Shown: piece by piece, positions 55,101 through 64,000 of the stretch
Layout: each line of letters starts with the position of its first letter
Numbering within the stretch: the first letter of the stretch is position 1
Assembly (NCBI GenBank): GCA_964030475.1
Contig: CAXIPT010000002.1
Coordinates: forward strand, 3,907,959-3,971,958
Direction: 5' to 3'
DNA from: Tethya wilhelma
Lineage: Eukaryota; Porifera; Demospongiae; Tethyida; Tethyidae
Length of the DNA: 64,000 nt
Program-made: the position numbers and the translations under genes
Notes under the pieces: generated by a model
Database searches by the model: none
Told to the model about the DNA's origin: nothing
The model's input: only the letters and a program-made list of their open reading frames with translations

Positions 55101-56260
55101 TGTGATTTCATTTGCAAGACAAGCCTGATTGCCTTGAGCTTTTGAGAGAGCTATAAAGCTTGCAAGAAGAACAACTATTGCAAGTACTTTCATGTTGTCT
55201 TGGTTTTCAAGTTGATTTATAAATTTTCCGTTGAAGGTTGATCCTGCTCTTGCTACTGGTTGTGACTTGACAATGTGTTTGCTGATCAAAAACTCTGATC
55301 CTTTTATAAGGCTGAGGTGTGAGGTTACGCATGCCACATGACCCTTTTTATATGCTAGCTAGTTCGACCAATCATTTTGCCTCTTGACCTCAATCCATTG
55401 CTTAATTGTGTGTGTGGGTGCATGCATGGGTGGGTATATAGTGACTTTCCAGGTGTGGTCCAGTAACCACACATGCATGAATCGCATGCAGGAAGCGTGA
55501 CTCAGGTATCAGGTGGACATATGCATCTTTTGGGACTTTCTCTACCCCAAATACCAATTGTGAAAGGTTGCCTGACCACTGAGGTTTCCTGTCTTCAATT
55601 CAGGGTTTATTGGCACCTTTGGTAGGTGTTTTGAGGTTTGCTAGAATCACCTGACTGTACCTGTTACAGGATACTCTTAAGGGTTAATTTAAAAATAGTG
55701 TTGATTAGATAGCCAGGGGTTTCAGTATAAAGTCTTCATGGGGTAACACTATATGTTGGAATGAGGTTTTATGTATGCAGACCTAAAACTTCCTGGCACC
55801 ATTGGTGTTGAGTCTGGTTCTAAAAGTGTCTCCTGTTGACAAAGCACAGGATATTTGTGTGCAAGTTGTGGTAATGATGATACTTATCTCTTTATGCACT
55901 ACTATAGGCTGTCTAGACAGATGAACTTGGTTCTAGTTCTTCCTGTGGCTCACTGAAGCCGCCAAATTAATAGCTTGTCAGTTTATCTATATGTTTGCAG
56001 GATGTATAGATCTGCCTACTGCCCAGGCAGGAATGCACTTGCAAACTTATTTATTATAATTTATGACACAAATGCTTTTTCAAATTCACATGCATTCACG
56101 GAAATTGCTTTTTTAATTTTGTGTTTTTAGAGATCGACTTAAGAGCAAAGATTTTACGGAGGTCAAAGGAGGCAAAAATGCAGGACGCTCGACTGATGGG
56201 CAGTACCATGCGCCCGGACTTGAACTAACCAACAAATACACTTCACTTGAAACTAGCTGA
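49588..56260 (+). CDS. CDV3: CDV3 homologue (5' end missing)
   Basis: CDV3 is a small, largely disordered, conserved cytoplasmic protein of unclear function. Exons 49588-49656 (cut by the N at 49587), 49841-49914, 50640-50707, 50837-50905, 51099-51264 and 56131-56260 join in phase and end in TGA, giving 191 visible residues. Matches to human CDV3 in order: DDEWREEEVQQEDLEGLKVQ (human NEWREFEEEKEVDYSGLRVQ), SPWQSVPAQ (GPWNKTAPVQ), SGAYVPPSLR (SGVYRPPGAR), PPDIQSDRAFPTLQS (PPEIYSDTQFPSLQS), and DFTEVKGGKNAGRS with NKYTSLE at the C-terminus (SFEVVRHKNRGRD, NQYAVLE). The last intron is 4.9 kb and contains two complete genes on the other strand. The exon at 51099 follows a CA tract. Confidence 0.9.
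51413..51626. mobile_element. MITE-like inverted repeat with TACCGTATAGCTAG ends
   Basis: Left end ACCGTATAGCTAGAGATTTT, right end its near-complement (AAATTTCTAGCTATATGGTA); inner arms around TTTTCGAGGAATA pair as well. Relatives of the end sequence occur at 4015, 15115, 19241, 22471, 37860, 50215 and 52650. It lies in the CDV3 intron. Confidence 0.7.
51940..53043 (-). CDS. Secreted cysteine-rich protein, probably GPI-anchored (nested gene 1)
   Basis: Four exons (52918-53043, 52734-52857, 52259-52389, 51940-52104) join in phases 0, 1 and 0 to give 181 residues ending in TAA. The N-terminus is a signal peptide (MKMYIPQVMFLLMVGMAAKV, cleavage near HCQC). The mature part carries about 16 cysteines and an N-glycosylation site (NSTA). 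The C-terminus ends in a hydrophobic stretch with no tail (SMTITLISVATAMMQLIHN), as in GPI-anchor signals. The last 3' splice site follows a GT/CA microsatellite. It lies entirely inside the last CDV3 intron on the opposite strand, next to a related gene at 54041-55193. The start at 53043 is preferred because the signal peptide follows at once; the ATG at 53035 is also possible. Family not recognised. Confidence 0.75.
53313..53339. repeat. (TG)n microsatellite
   Basis: Short pure TG tract upstream of nested gene 1 (on its strand). Not next to a splice site. Confidence 0.9.
53499..53836. repeat. Long near-perfect palindrome with internal sub-repeats
   Basis: Almost the whole 338 bases fold on themselves. 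The outer arms read ATGTCATTATTAGTTATTTT and its complement; the inner arms are made of repeated GGGAAAATTTAGTG and GATTTTTAGTG units, so each arm is itself repetitive. No coding frame. It sits between the two nested genes and could be a foldback transposon. Confidence 0.85.
54041..55193 (-). CDS. Secreted two-module cysteine-rich protein, probably GPI-anchored (nested gene 2)
   Basis: Three exons (55062-55193, 54462-54704, 54041-54286), all junctions phase 0, give 206 residues. A signal peptide (MKVLAIVVLLASFIALSKAQ) is followed by two copies of one module: GNQACLANEI..DLLDCTNMLAN then DPAGLCNAACLNDFLAVYRRC, and GNAACLASRI..LQECSMELAN then DPTRFCSASCFNDFVSAYEAC. A Gly/Pro linker (NGGGPVNGGGPV) joins them. 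An Asn run of about 18 residues precedes a hydrophobic C-terminus (LPIVVVSSILMSALAALF) that ends the protein, as in GPI signals. Each module is interrupted by an intron at the same site and phase, which points to duplication of an exon pair. It lies in the CDV3 intron. The function is unknown; adhesion or surface recognition is only a guess. Confidence 0.78.
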
Positions 56261-56769
56261 ATTTTTTTTTTGCTTTTGAAAAACTTTTATGTTTGATGCA
56301 AATTTTATAAACTTTGCCAAGGCTTGTTTTATTGTGGCATGATATATTATTAGGAGGTGGTTTTCAGATACATTTTTTTTTTTTCCTTTGTGTAACTGTA
56401 AGTATCGTTTTAAGTTTATCATATTCATTGCTAAGCAAAATTAATATTAGGCGTCAATTTAATTATTTGATTCATAATTTATCTATTCTACATTGAATTT
56501 AATATATTATAAAGAAATTTTTCTTCATTTGATTTTAATTTTGATCAAATTGGGATAAATGGATAATGAAAGGACTATAGATGTGTATAATACATAGTTA
56601 TTAATGATATTAGCTATGGTGCATGTTTGTGCATGAATTATTATATACGGAAATAACTTATGGAACATCTTGAAATGATTTTGTTTGCTGAACTGAGTTT
56701 ATTGTTTTATAGGGCTAATTAGTTCAATTCCACTCTCATCTACGGTTATATCTACGGATGCATGGTTGT
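56261..56769. other. 3' flank between CDV3 and the CUB gene
   Basis: AT-rich convergent spacer of about 500 bases, presumably both 3' UTRs. No gene or repeat recognised. Confidence 0.5.
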
Positions 56770-56896
56770 TTACATTTCACCAGTTAATCTTAACAGTGAT
56801 TGGGCTACTGCTCTTACAACAGCATTGCAAGAATTGACTCCGATTCTTGCGGCACTTAGTACTCTTGGATCTATAGATACCTGACTCTGGCGCTTG

Positions 56897-56939
<43 letters not shown>

Positions 56940-57774
56940 GTGTGTGTGTGTGATTGTTTTCCATTGCCTAGCAACCAAAGTTTATAAGGGTCAATGGCAA
57001 ACAAAATAGTTGCAATGATGCCTGTGTGTGAATCTCAACCATGCATCAGAGTGCCACACACTTTAGGGTCGTGGGTATGTGGGGTATATACCTCGTTGTG
57101 TATCCTGTGCGAACCCCATATGGTATCCTGAGTTGTCATGGGAACTTGCAATAGTAGTAGGCTCACTGGTTGAATCCTCCCCTGTAGGGTTGGTTGCCAT
57201 GGATACATAGTAATAATGTTATTGTAGCGGCCTTAATTGTTGTACTCATTGGCCTTATCAATAAGGATATGTGGAATATTAAAGTTAAACACATTGTGTG
57301 GATTCCTATTAATGCACACTGTGAACACGTGTGTCACAATATTATTATCATCTTAATGCTATATCATACACAATGTAGTTTTTGTGTGCCACTGGATGCA
57401 ATTAAAAACATTAAACTCTTAAATTTACCCCTATCATTTTCTTCAATTATGATGTCTTGGTCAATCACAAGCTGTTCCTCAGCTTCTAACATCGCACGTA
57501 TCACAGACTGTTCATCATCAGTCGGTTTATACTACCACCACAATGTTCCAGAGGAGTAGATGTCATAGGAACAAAATAGATTAATTGTTAACTTAGTGTT
57601 AAAATCAACTTTTATGTAAAGTTATTTGTGTATAAAGTGTACCTTGTCATCAACTCCGAAGCGATAGTAGTAGCCAACATTTTGTATTACTGTGAGCAGT
57701 GCTATGTGAAGAATTATGAGTGTGTGTATGAGAGTGAGAGAGAGATAGATACGTGTGTGTGTGTGTGTACATGT

Positions 57775-57814
<40 letters not shown>

Positions 57815-60800
57815 CACATGTGTGTGTGTGTCTCAGTAAATTTCAAATAATTATTAATATTATTAACCTATATATACAATGCTAACCTTTTCCAGTAAAT
57901 TTAACTTCCTGTGTTGGACTGTAGAAACTTTGAAGACCCTCGATAGCACCGTAGGTATGAAGAGCTCTTATGTCACCAAATACTGTGGGTTTATCATCTT
58001 CTCCAGACATCACCTAATATTATACACATGTACAGTGCATCATGGCAAAAACCTAATAACACAATGTCATGTTATACACATCTTCTTATGTAGTTGGTAT
58101 AATTTTGGTAGTGCAAATAACATGTCTAATTTTCAGACATTTTAATGTGAATATCTCAGTTTAGGAAGGTTGTACAAAAGTGGGATTTGTACCATTGTAA
58201 TCGGCAGCATTTCGAGAGCTTTTGGATAATGTGCTTTATTTAAAACTTTAGATTTGGTCGATTTTTACTAAAAAATCGCACTGCACAAAAGGCAGTAATG
58301 CAAATGTTTACTAATAGGTAATTTTTTATCAAAATCTAAAGTTGCTAGTAAAATATATCATTTAGAAGCTCTCAGTGAGCTGATTGTGCTGGTACACGTC
58401 CAAGATTTGCACAACCTTTCTAGGATGAGAAAATGGCTGATCATAATTTCTCCCAAATTTAATAAAGTTAACATACTTTTTCTTACTACTTTAGTCGATG
58501 GTTACACTAGCTATTACATGCATATATGCTTACTGTGAGGATTTGGTTTCTGTAGAGAAGGGTTGAATCTGCCTTGAGAAATGACTGCTGTTGAATGTAG
58601 TTTCTTTTAGACCTTCTCAGTTTCCGTGGTTTCAGTCTTTCCTGGAAATGCTGCCAGTGAGCGTCAGTTTTAAGTAGCCCCTAAAATAGTGTCAGGTATG
58701 TGCCAGTGAATGAATAGAGAGTTAATCGTTGTCTTGGAAACGCTGAATGGTTGTTGACATTGCTCTAATTGATGCACGTGTGTTAGAGTGCTTTAGGCTT
58801 TATCGTATTTGACACAACTATGTGTGATAACTTGTAATAATATAGGACTTCGCTGGAACGCGACATATGACTGTATGGTTGGATTTTAGAGTGGCTACAT
58901 AACTGCCATTTTTGTACGGTAAGCATTCAAACACCTGTGCATGCATGGAACACATACACTAGCCTATATAGCTAGCACAAATAGGTTTGTTATGACATCA
59001 TGAATATGGTATTACATTACACTGTGAAATCTTCAATGAGTGCACATACTTTTGAACGTTATCTTGAATGGATCAAATTCATGGTCAAAACTTTTGATGT
59101 TGTCATGTACGTGACATGGAAGTTGCATAGCTACTTGAAAATATTTTGGCACGCCTTGCTAGCAACTCTACAAGCTCTTCCCAAAAGCTCATTGGAAGCT
59201 TATAGCTTCAAATCATAACTCTCAATTTGAATAAACATTCATCAACATGTAGAGATACAAGTTGGAATTGTGACTAAAGTATGAAAGTGAGCATATTTAG
59301 AAAATAACTTGATGCAATGTTTATGCTTAACAGAAGCTTTGAAATCGTGTTTTTGGAACAATTGACTTATTAAGAAAATAAACAACATCCTATTGAATAC
59401 CGAATATCGATTTTTATAATTGCAGAGCTTATAGCTGGCTTCGGCCGAATGTAGAGTGCCATGGAAAGTTTAATGTGTGTGACTATTTTCAGCAATTAAC
59501 TGTCATGAAGTGCTCAAACGTGATTGATGAACTGCCAAACACTTTCACGAAAACAACATTGTGTTTACCACTATAAGTAATACACAGCACCTTAGCCAGG
59601 GACATGCATAAATGATTGCACTTAATTAACAGCAAGCACTGCTTAATTGGCCACGAAGCTTAAGGTGTATGGAATAATGTTATATCCGAGCACTATATGG
59701 TGCATTGCGCCTATATCTATCAAATATATACCTATATGTATGCAAGTACAGTCACAGCATTGCTGTCTAGTATCTTTGTGTGAAACAATTGTGAACCCAA
59801 ACACATATTTTAGCTACATGCAGTATTTCCTAAGCCATTCACCAAGACTAAGTCTTAATGGTAGCCATAGTGAATCGTATGCATTGTACATAATATAATG
59901 TATCACCGCGACTGATTTAATTGTGTCTGGTCTGCATAATTTTGCAGAGAGAGATCTAGAGTGCACATGTCTGCATGTGTCTTTGGCTCCCACATAGCTA
60001 TATCATCATACGCTATGAATAATCATGATAATTATGCATGATTTGATGAAATTAATATTCTAAAGTGGCACTTGGAGATCTAGCTGAGATTCGAACCCCG
60101 GATGGCAGGTCTTTCTTTGCATAAACATGTAGAATGTCATGCAAACTTTAAATTCAGTCAGTATATACTATAGTAGCTCACCTTGATCGAAGGAAATGGG
60201 TCCAAGTAAGTCTGCCTTGAATAAAATGCTGTGACCTGTTGAAAGATTGAAAAGGAACTGAAAACATGCATGTATAATATCATTATGTCATTACACCATG
60301 CAACTGGCATGCATGCAGTACATGCGGTCTATACAGTAACATGTAGTTATACATGTGGTTTGTTTTTAACCTTACTTTATGTGAGTCTGTGACGTTTGAA
60401 TCCAAACTCCTTTTGCTCCGAGAAGCTGCAGTGACACCTAACTCAGGAAGAGATGGTTGGATGCTCCGTGAACAACCTTTGACCTCTTGAAGATTGGGGT
60501 TAAAACAAACGACCTTCATGTTGAACCCAGGAAATCTCACTCTACATGAATAATCATTGGAAGAAAATCTAGGACTGGAGTGCAAGATTCTAAACCAGTT
60601 GCAATAATAAAATAGCCAAAGGTAAGAAGAAAATTTAAGAAGCCTAAATTAGAACTTGTGCATGACATTATTAATGTTCATGAGTGAGAAATGAATGCAT
60701 GCAATTAAGCATATACTTTGAACTCTTTAAAACTGGCCAAAAGAAAGTTAAGGGTATAGTTTTGTACGTATAGTGAAGTCAGACTGTCTTACTTTTTGTT

Positions 60801-62741
60801 CGATCTAAATTCCATCTGGAGTTGACCTGGTTCCAGATCGCTGTGAGGGAGGAGATGATTGCAAGACGTCTCTGAACCAAAATCACGATACATTTTCAAG
60901 TAGTCCACACACACTGGTCTCTGGAAAAAGTAATATTATGTATACAGACAGTCATAATCAGTTAACTCGATCAAGTTACGATAAATCGGTTCTGAATCAT
61001 GTAACATGCATGCATACCCTAAACAGTCTTGAATGCCTCTGAGGTTCAAGATCGTGTTCTACTGTATCCATGTACATCAACTGATTTGGGGGACACTGTA
61101 TATTCCATCGGCATAGCAACCTGAACAGATAATCATGATTGTAAAATGTAAAGAGTATAATATTATTATGTATATGTATATAAAGACGAAATCCTTAATA
61201 TTTCACTCAGTTTGTGAATTCGCCAAATTTTAAGCCCGTCAACTTTATCCGCTATATGATATGATTTTTCTCCTACCTGTTGACGTATGTCCTTCCTCTA
61301 AGTCTTCCTGGGCTGTGCAGGTGGTAGATGGTGTAGTTGTCTCCACCTCCATCCTCAATGGTTGAGATGCTTGTCTGTCGCACAAGAGATGCTTCACAAG
61401 TTTGGAAAGGACCGATTTGTTTTGCTCGAGTTCGATAACAGGCGAGTGTGCTGTGTTTGCTGTGTGTGTGTGTGTGTGTGTGACATTGTGTGTGTGTGTG
61501 TGCATGTGTGAAGATGCATGAGCATCAAAAGTGTGTTACTAATAATTGCAATTGGGTTAACATTTATGTTGTCATCCATGCACCCATGCAAGGCATACAC
61601 TTAAATCACATTTATGTACTTTTTAAAGCATTATAATTCAATTCAGCTCAAAGTCCATTTGTCTGTATGTGTGCTTAATTGCAACTAATTCTTTTCCCAT
61701 ATAGATTTAATGGGCACGTGTGAATGAGTGGTGATATTGTGCTTACCAAAATCAAATCTTTGACTAATGGAGTTAAATTGAGCGATGGTGAACATGGCAT
61801 ATGCATCTGTACACCTGTCTACAGCTAGACTACATTAATAATTAATTTTATTTACAGTGGTCTAATCCTGCCAGGAATCCATTTGTCTTAAATTTCAGTT
61901 AAGTTGAAAGAAAACTGAGCCAGTCCTTTTGCGATCTGTCTAAAAGCAAGTGGTATTTCGAAGTTCTGTTACTGTAATGCATTTGAGTAGGTGGGAACTG
62001 ATTTGTTGTCATGGTTGCCAAGAGGTTTTATCTCCAAGTTGCTACAAGTAAGGATGATTCGATTAGCCTTATAAAAACTAAAAGTCTAATTTTAGAGTCG
62101 CAGGTTTAGCTATAGATTTTGAATATTTGGATGTATGCATGGATGCCTGAAATGCACCATAGGATGGATAGCATGTTCACTCTCAATAACTAACATATTA
62201 TACTGTGACTATTAGTCTGCAAGAGTCTAACACAAAGATTTTGAAGCTTACAAGAATTCAGAGTCATATAACTGTAAGATTGCACTAGTATAATTTTATT
62301 ATGTACAAATGAATTTGATGTCTGGTGCATATAATGTTCTTTGTTATACTGATATAATATTATGCTTGAGTTTTGTCAGCAGTGTGAGTATAGGTCTATG
62401 CATGCATCAATAATTATTATTCACGCCCCACAAATAACTCTGAGCCCATGGATGCATGCACGATTACATGGATAGATCATTGCAGCAGCTAAAAGACATG
62501 TATATATATATATGCAGCAATTATAAGTCACTTACTTTTGAGGGGGGAAAGGTGGGTGTATGTTGGAGCATTCTCCCAATAAAGAGCTCACGTCAATATT
62601 GTCCGTCAAACTAGAGACTGGAGAGAATAACCCAGCAGAGAAAATTGCTCCAAGCAGCAGAAGAAGCTCCACTTTGCAGCTGGTCTTTTGAGGACGATGC
62701 TTACTTGACAAATTCCAAGACTTTGAAGTGTTCAGGGTCAT
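56770..62741 (-). CDS. Secreted CUB-domain protein with several basic cleavage sites, 12 exons
   Basis: Exons 62536-62741, 61277-61459, 61018-61120, 60793-60920, 60376-60541, 60182-60235, 58534-58680, 57887-58013, 57643-57689, 57429-57531, 57092-57181 and 56770-56897 join in phase at every junction to give 493 residues. Residues about 24-44 are a hydrophobic signal (VELLLLLGAIFSAGLFSPVS) after a polar start. Residues about 72-230 fit a CUB domain: CRWNIQCPPNQLMYM, CVDYLKMYRDFG, LQMEFRSN, FPGFNMKVVC. Dibasic/furin-type sites follow: RSKR (248-251), RRSKR (302-306) and GKR (about 452). The rest (FGDIRALHTYGAIEGLQSFY, NVGYYYRFGVDDK) is not recognised. CUB plus furin sites recalls PDGF-C/D-type precursors, but no cystine-knot pattern is seen. 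Exons 61277-61459 and 56770-56897 directly follow CA tracts. A longer in-frame start at 62828 exists. Confidence 0.8.
57752..57833. repeat. (TG)n microsatellite, interrupted
   Basis: TG tract about 65 bases upstream (gene strand) of CUB-gene exon 57643-57689. Confidence 0.9.
58153..58425. repeat. Inverted-repeat element in a CUB-gene intron
   Basis: The ends read TTAGGAAGGTTGT and its complement (ACAACCTTTCTAGGA), with further pairing around AACTTTAGATTT and its mirror. No frame. The remaining large intron 58681-60181 shows no other feature. Confidence 0.6.
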
Positions 62742-63415
62742 TTTTGGTTGTATATGTATGGCAATTGTATATATAAGTGTCCAAGCTCCTTCCTTTGATG
62801 AGAAATTGATTGCTGATGAATTGAGCAACTGTTGTTCAATAATTTGACAATTGTATGTAGATAATATTATAGAAACTGCAAGCAGAAGTTCCAGTGATTT
62901 GTGAATCGTATTCTGATTCGATGCTTGACTGTCTTGTTGTTATGAGAGATAGCAGGTTCCTTTCAGAGGTATTTTTCAGCTCAATGAATGATTCAGATCA
63001 CTCTTTGTGAAATTGAAGTGTGCTGTGCCTTTTATAAGCACCATCCAGCATATAAGTATAATAACTATGTATTGTATGTCAGGCTGTGTGACATTGTTCA
63101 AATACCTGCATACTAATAAGATGTTGAATGTCTGATATATTGCATTGTTACCATAGTTATACTTCTGTGATGTCATTGAAAATATTCTCGCACACAATAG
63201 AGAGCACTAACAAACATTGGCAATCCCACTGACAACAAAAAAAGTGGAAAATTTTTGTGCGCATGCGCAAAAAAATTCGGCGAACGATCTTTTCCAAACC
63301 TATATAGCTAGCGCGAGGCGACCTTTGCCACGTTTCTTGAGACATCTATGCTTGAGACTAGTCAGCTGAGCGAGAAATCTCGAGCTCAAGGCTGGTCGTG
63401 TAGCACAGCTGGATC
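62742..63415. promoter_or_regulatory. Head-to-head intergenic region between the CUB gene and the gene at 63416
   Basis: About 670 bases between two divergent start codons. It contains the NRF1-type site at 63258-63269 and, at 62768-62776, a TATATATA run 27 bases from the CUB-gene ATG, possibly too close to act as the TATA box for that start. Confidence 0.4.
63258..63269. promoter_or_regulatory. NRF1-type palindromic site TGCGCATGCGCA
   Basis: Exact match to the NRF1 consensus palindrome, 147 bases upstream of the ATG at 63416, followed by a small CpG-containing patch. NRF1 sites are typical of housekeeping and bidirectional animal promoters. Binding is inferred, not shown. Confidence 0.5.
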
Positions 63416-64000
63416 ATGGCCAAAATTACAGGAACTAAAGAGATTACACTTCACAAGGAAGAAATACCGCGCAGTGATGCCGACTCCACCCATGAACATG
63501 AGCTCACCTTTCCCAAAGCAGGTACTAAAAGTTGTTTACTAGATTGGACGTAATCAGGTGTCCCCTTCTGTACCGCGACCACAAATTGCCAAGTGTTATA
63601 ATCTAATTAGTTTTAAAGACTGTGGTCAACTCAAATCATATGCAGCAAATCATGAGTATATATTCCAGTCTCCCACCTTGTATGCACCTGAATGTTTTAA
63701 TGAGCATGTGTATGTGTTCTTTGCCACAGCCTGATTATCCATTATTTGTCTCAATATATTGTTATTTATGACAGCTGTATTAGTATTATGTGATCACCTA
63801 ATGTAATTTTTACACAATACTACCTCACAACAATGATACAATGGTTCTATGTACTTCTCTACAATAGATTATCATAATTGGCCGTTAATAGGAACAGAAC
63901 CAACCGGAAAACACGAAGCAGCTGCTGCTACTAATGCCAGCCCTTCCAGGTTCACGAAGAAGAAAGCCAAAGCTACTAAAACAGGGCGTGTTCTTTACGC
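63416..64000 (+). CDS. Start of an unrecognised gene, runs off the window
   Basis: Exons 63416-63521 and 63892-64000 (open at the window end) join in phase 1. The protein begins MAKITGTKEITLHKEE, with a polar, charged stretch, then an Ala-rich and strongly basic segment (SRFTKKKAKATKTG). No signal peptide. The basic run suggests a nuclear or nucleic-acid-binding protein, but this is a guess. An alternative frame from the ATG at 63348 is open to a stop at 63540 but does not continue into the second exon in a supported way. The upstream NRF1-type site supports a promoter here. Confidence 0.55.

Overview
The window is eukaryotic and animal-like: AT-rich DNA, genes split into many short exons with GT..AG introns, abundant dinucleotide microsatellites and many short inverted-repeat elements. 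It carries recognisable animal genes (a MAP3K2/3-type kinase, hyccin/FAM126, a CDKL kinase, CDV3, a sulfamidase-like sulfatase, a CUB-domain secreted protein). The compact layout, nested genes, sponge-like receptor and death-fold architectures and weak similarity to vertebrate orthologues suggest an early-branching animal, most likely a demosponge; that is an inference, not proof. I found no prokaryotic features, tRNA, rRNA or CRISPR array.

Layout. 91-1042 (-): 3' end of an unrecognised gene. 1383-19783 (-): a MAP3K2/3-like gene with a PB1 domain and kinase domain, two of whose exons lie in recent local duplications, with a decayed hAT-type gene fragment in one intron. 19.8-23.8 kb: mobile-element-rich spacer. 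23812-29939 (+): the conserved core of hyccin (FAM126). 30333-30942 (+): 3' exons of a single-pass membrane protein with a duplicated cytoplasmic motif. 31-37 kb: mostly repeats, plus one orphan first exon. 37.3-38.2 kb: a second copy of the first two CDKL exons. 39261-39462 (-): first exon of a sulfamidase-like enzyme. 39753-41572 (-): a death-fold (CARD-like) protein with two membrane segments, divergent from a small orphan gene at 42295-43380 (+). 43685-49559 (-): CDKL-type kinase, broken by a run of N. 49588-56260 (+): CDV3; its last intron contains two complete antisense genes for cysteine-rich, probably GPI-anchored proteins. 56770-62741 (-): a 12-exon secreted CUB protein with several basic cleavage sites. 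63416-end (+): the start of another gene.

Gene models were assembled by hand: I looked for GT/AG borders and required the reading phase to match across every junction. For CDV3, the two GPI-type genes, the CUB gene, the CARD-like gene, the orphan gene and hyccin every visible junction is in phase, so these models are firm although untested by transcripts.

Assembly caution. Isolated single N characters (30210, 32230, 37316, 39260, 45029, 49587) behave like contig joins. The 37.3-38.2 kb segment is the same, base for base as far as I can compare, as the end of the contig at 48.7-49.6 kb, so contig 37317-39259 is probably misplaced. Neighbour relations across these Ns should not be trusted, except 45029, where CDKL exons on both sides join in phase.
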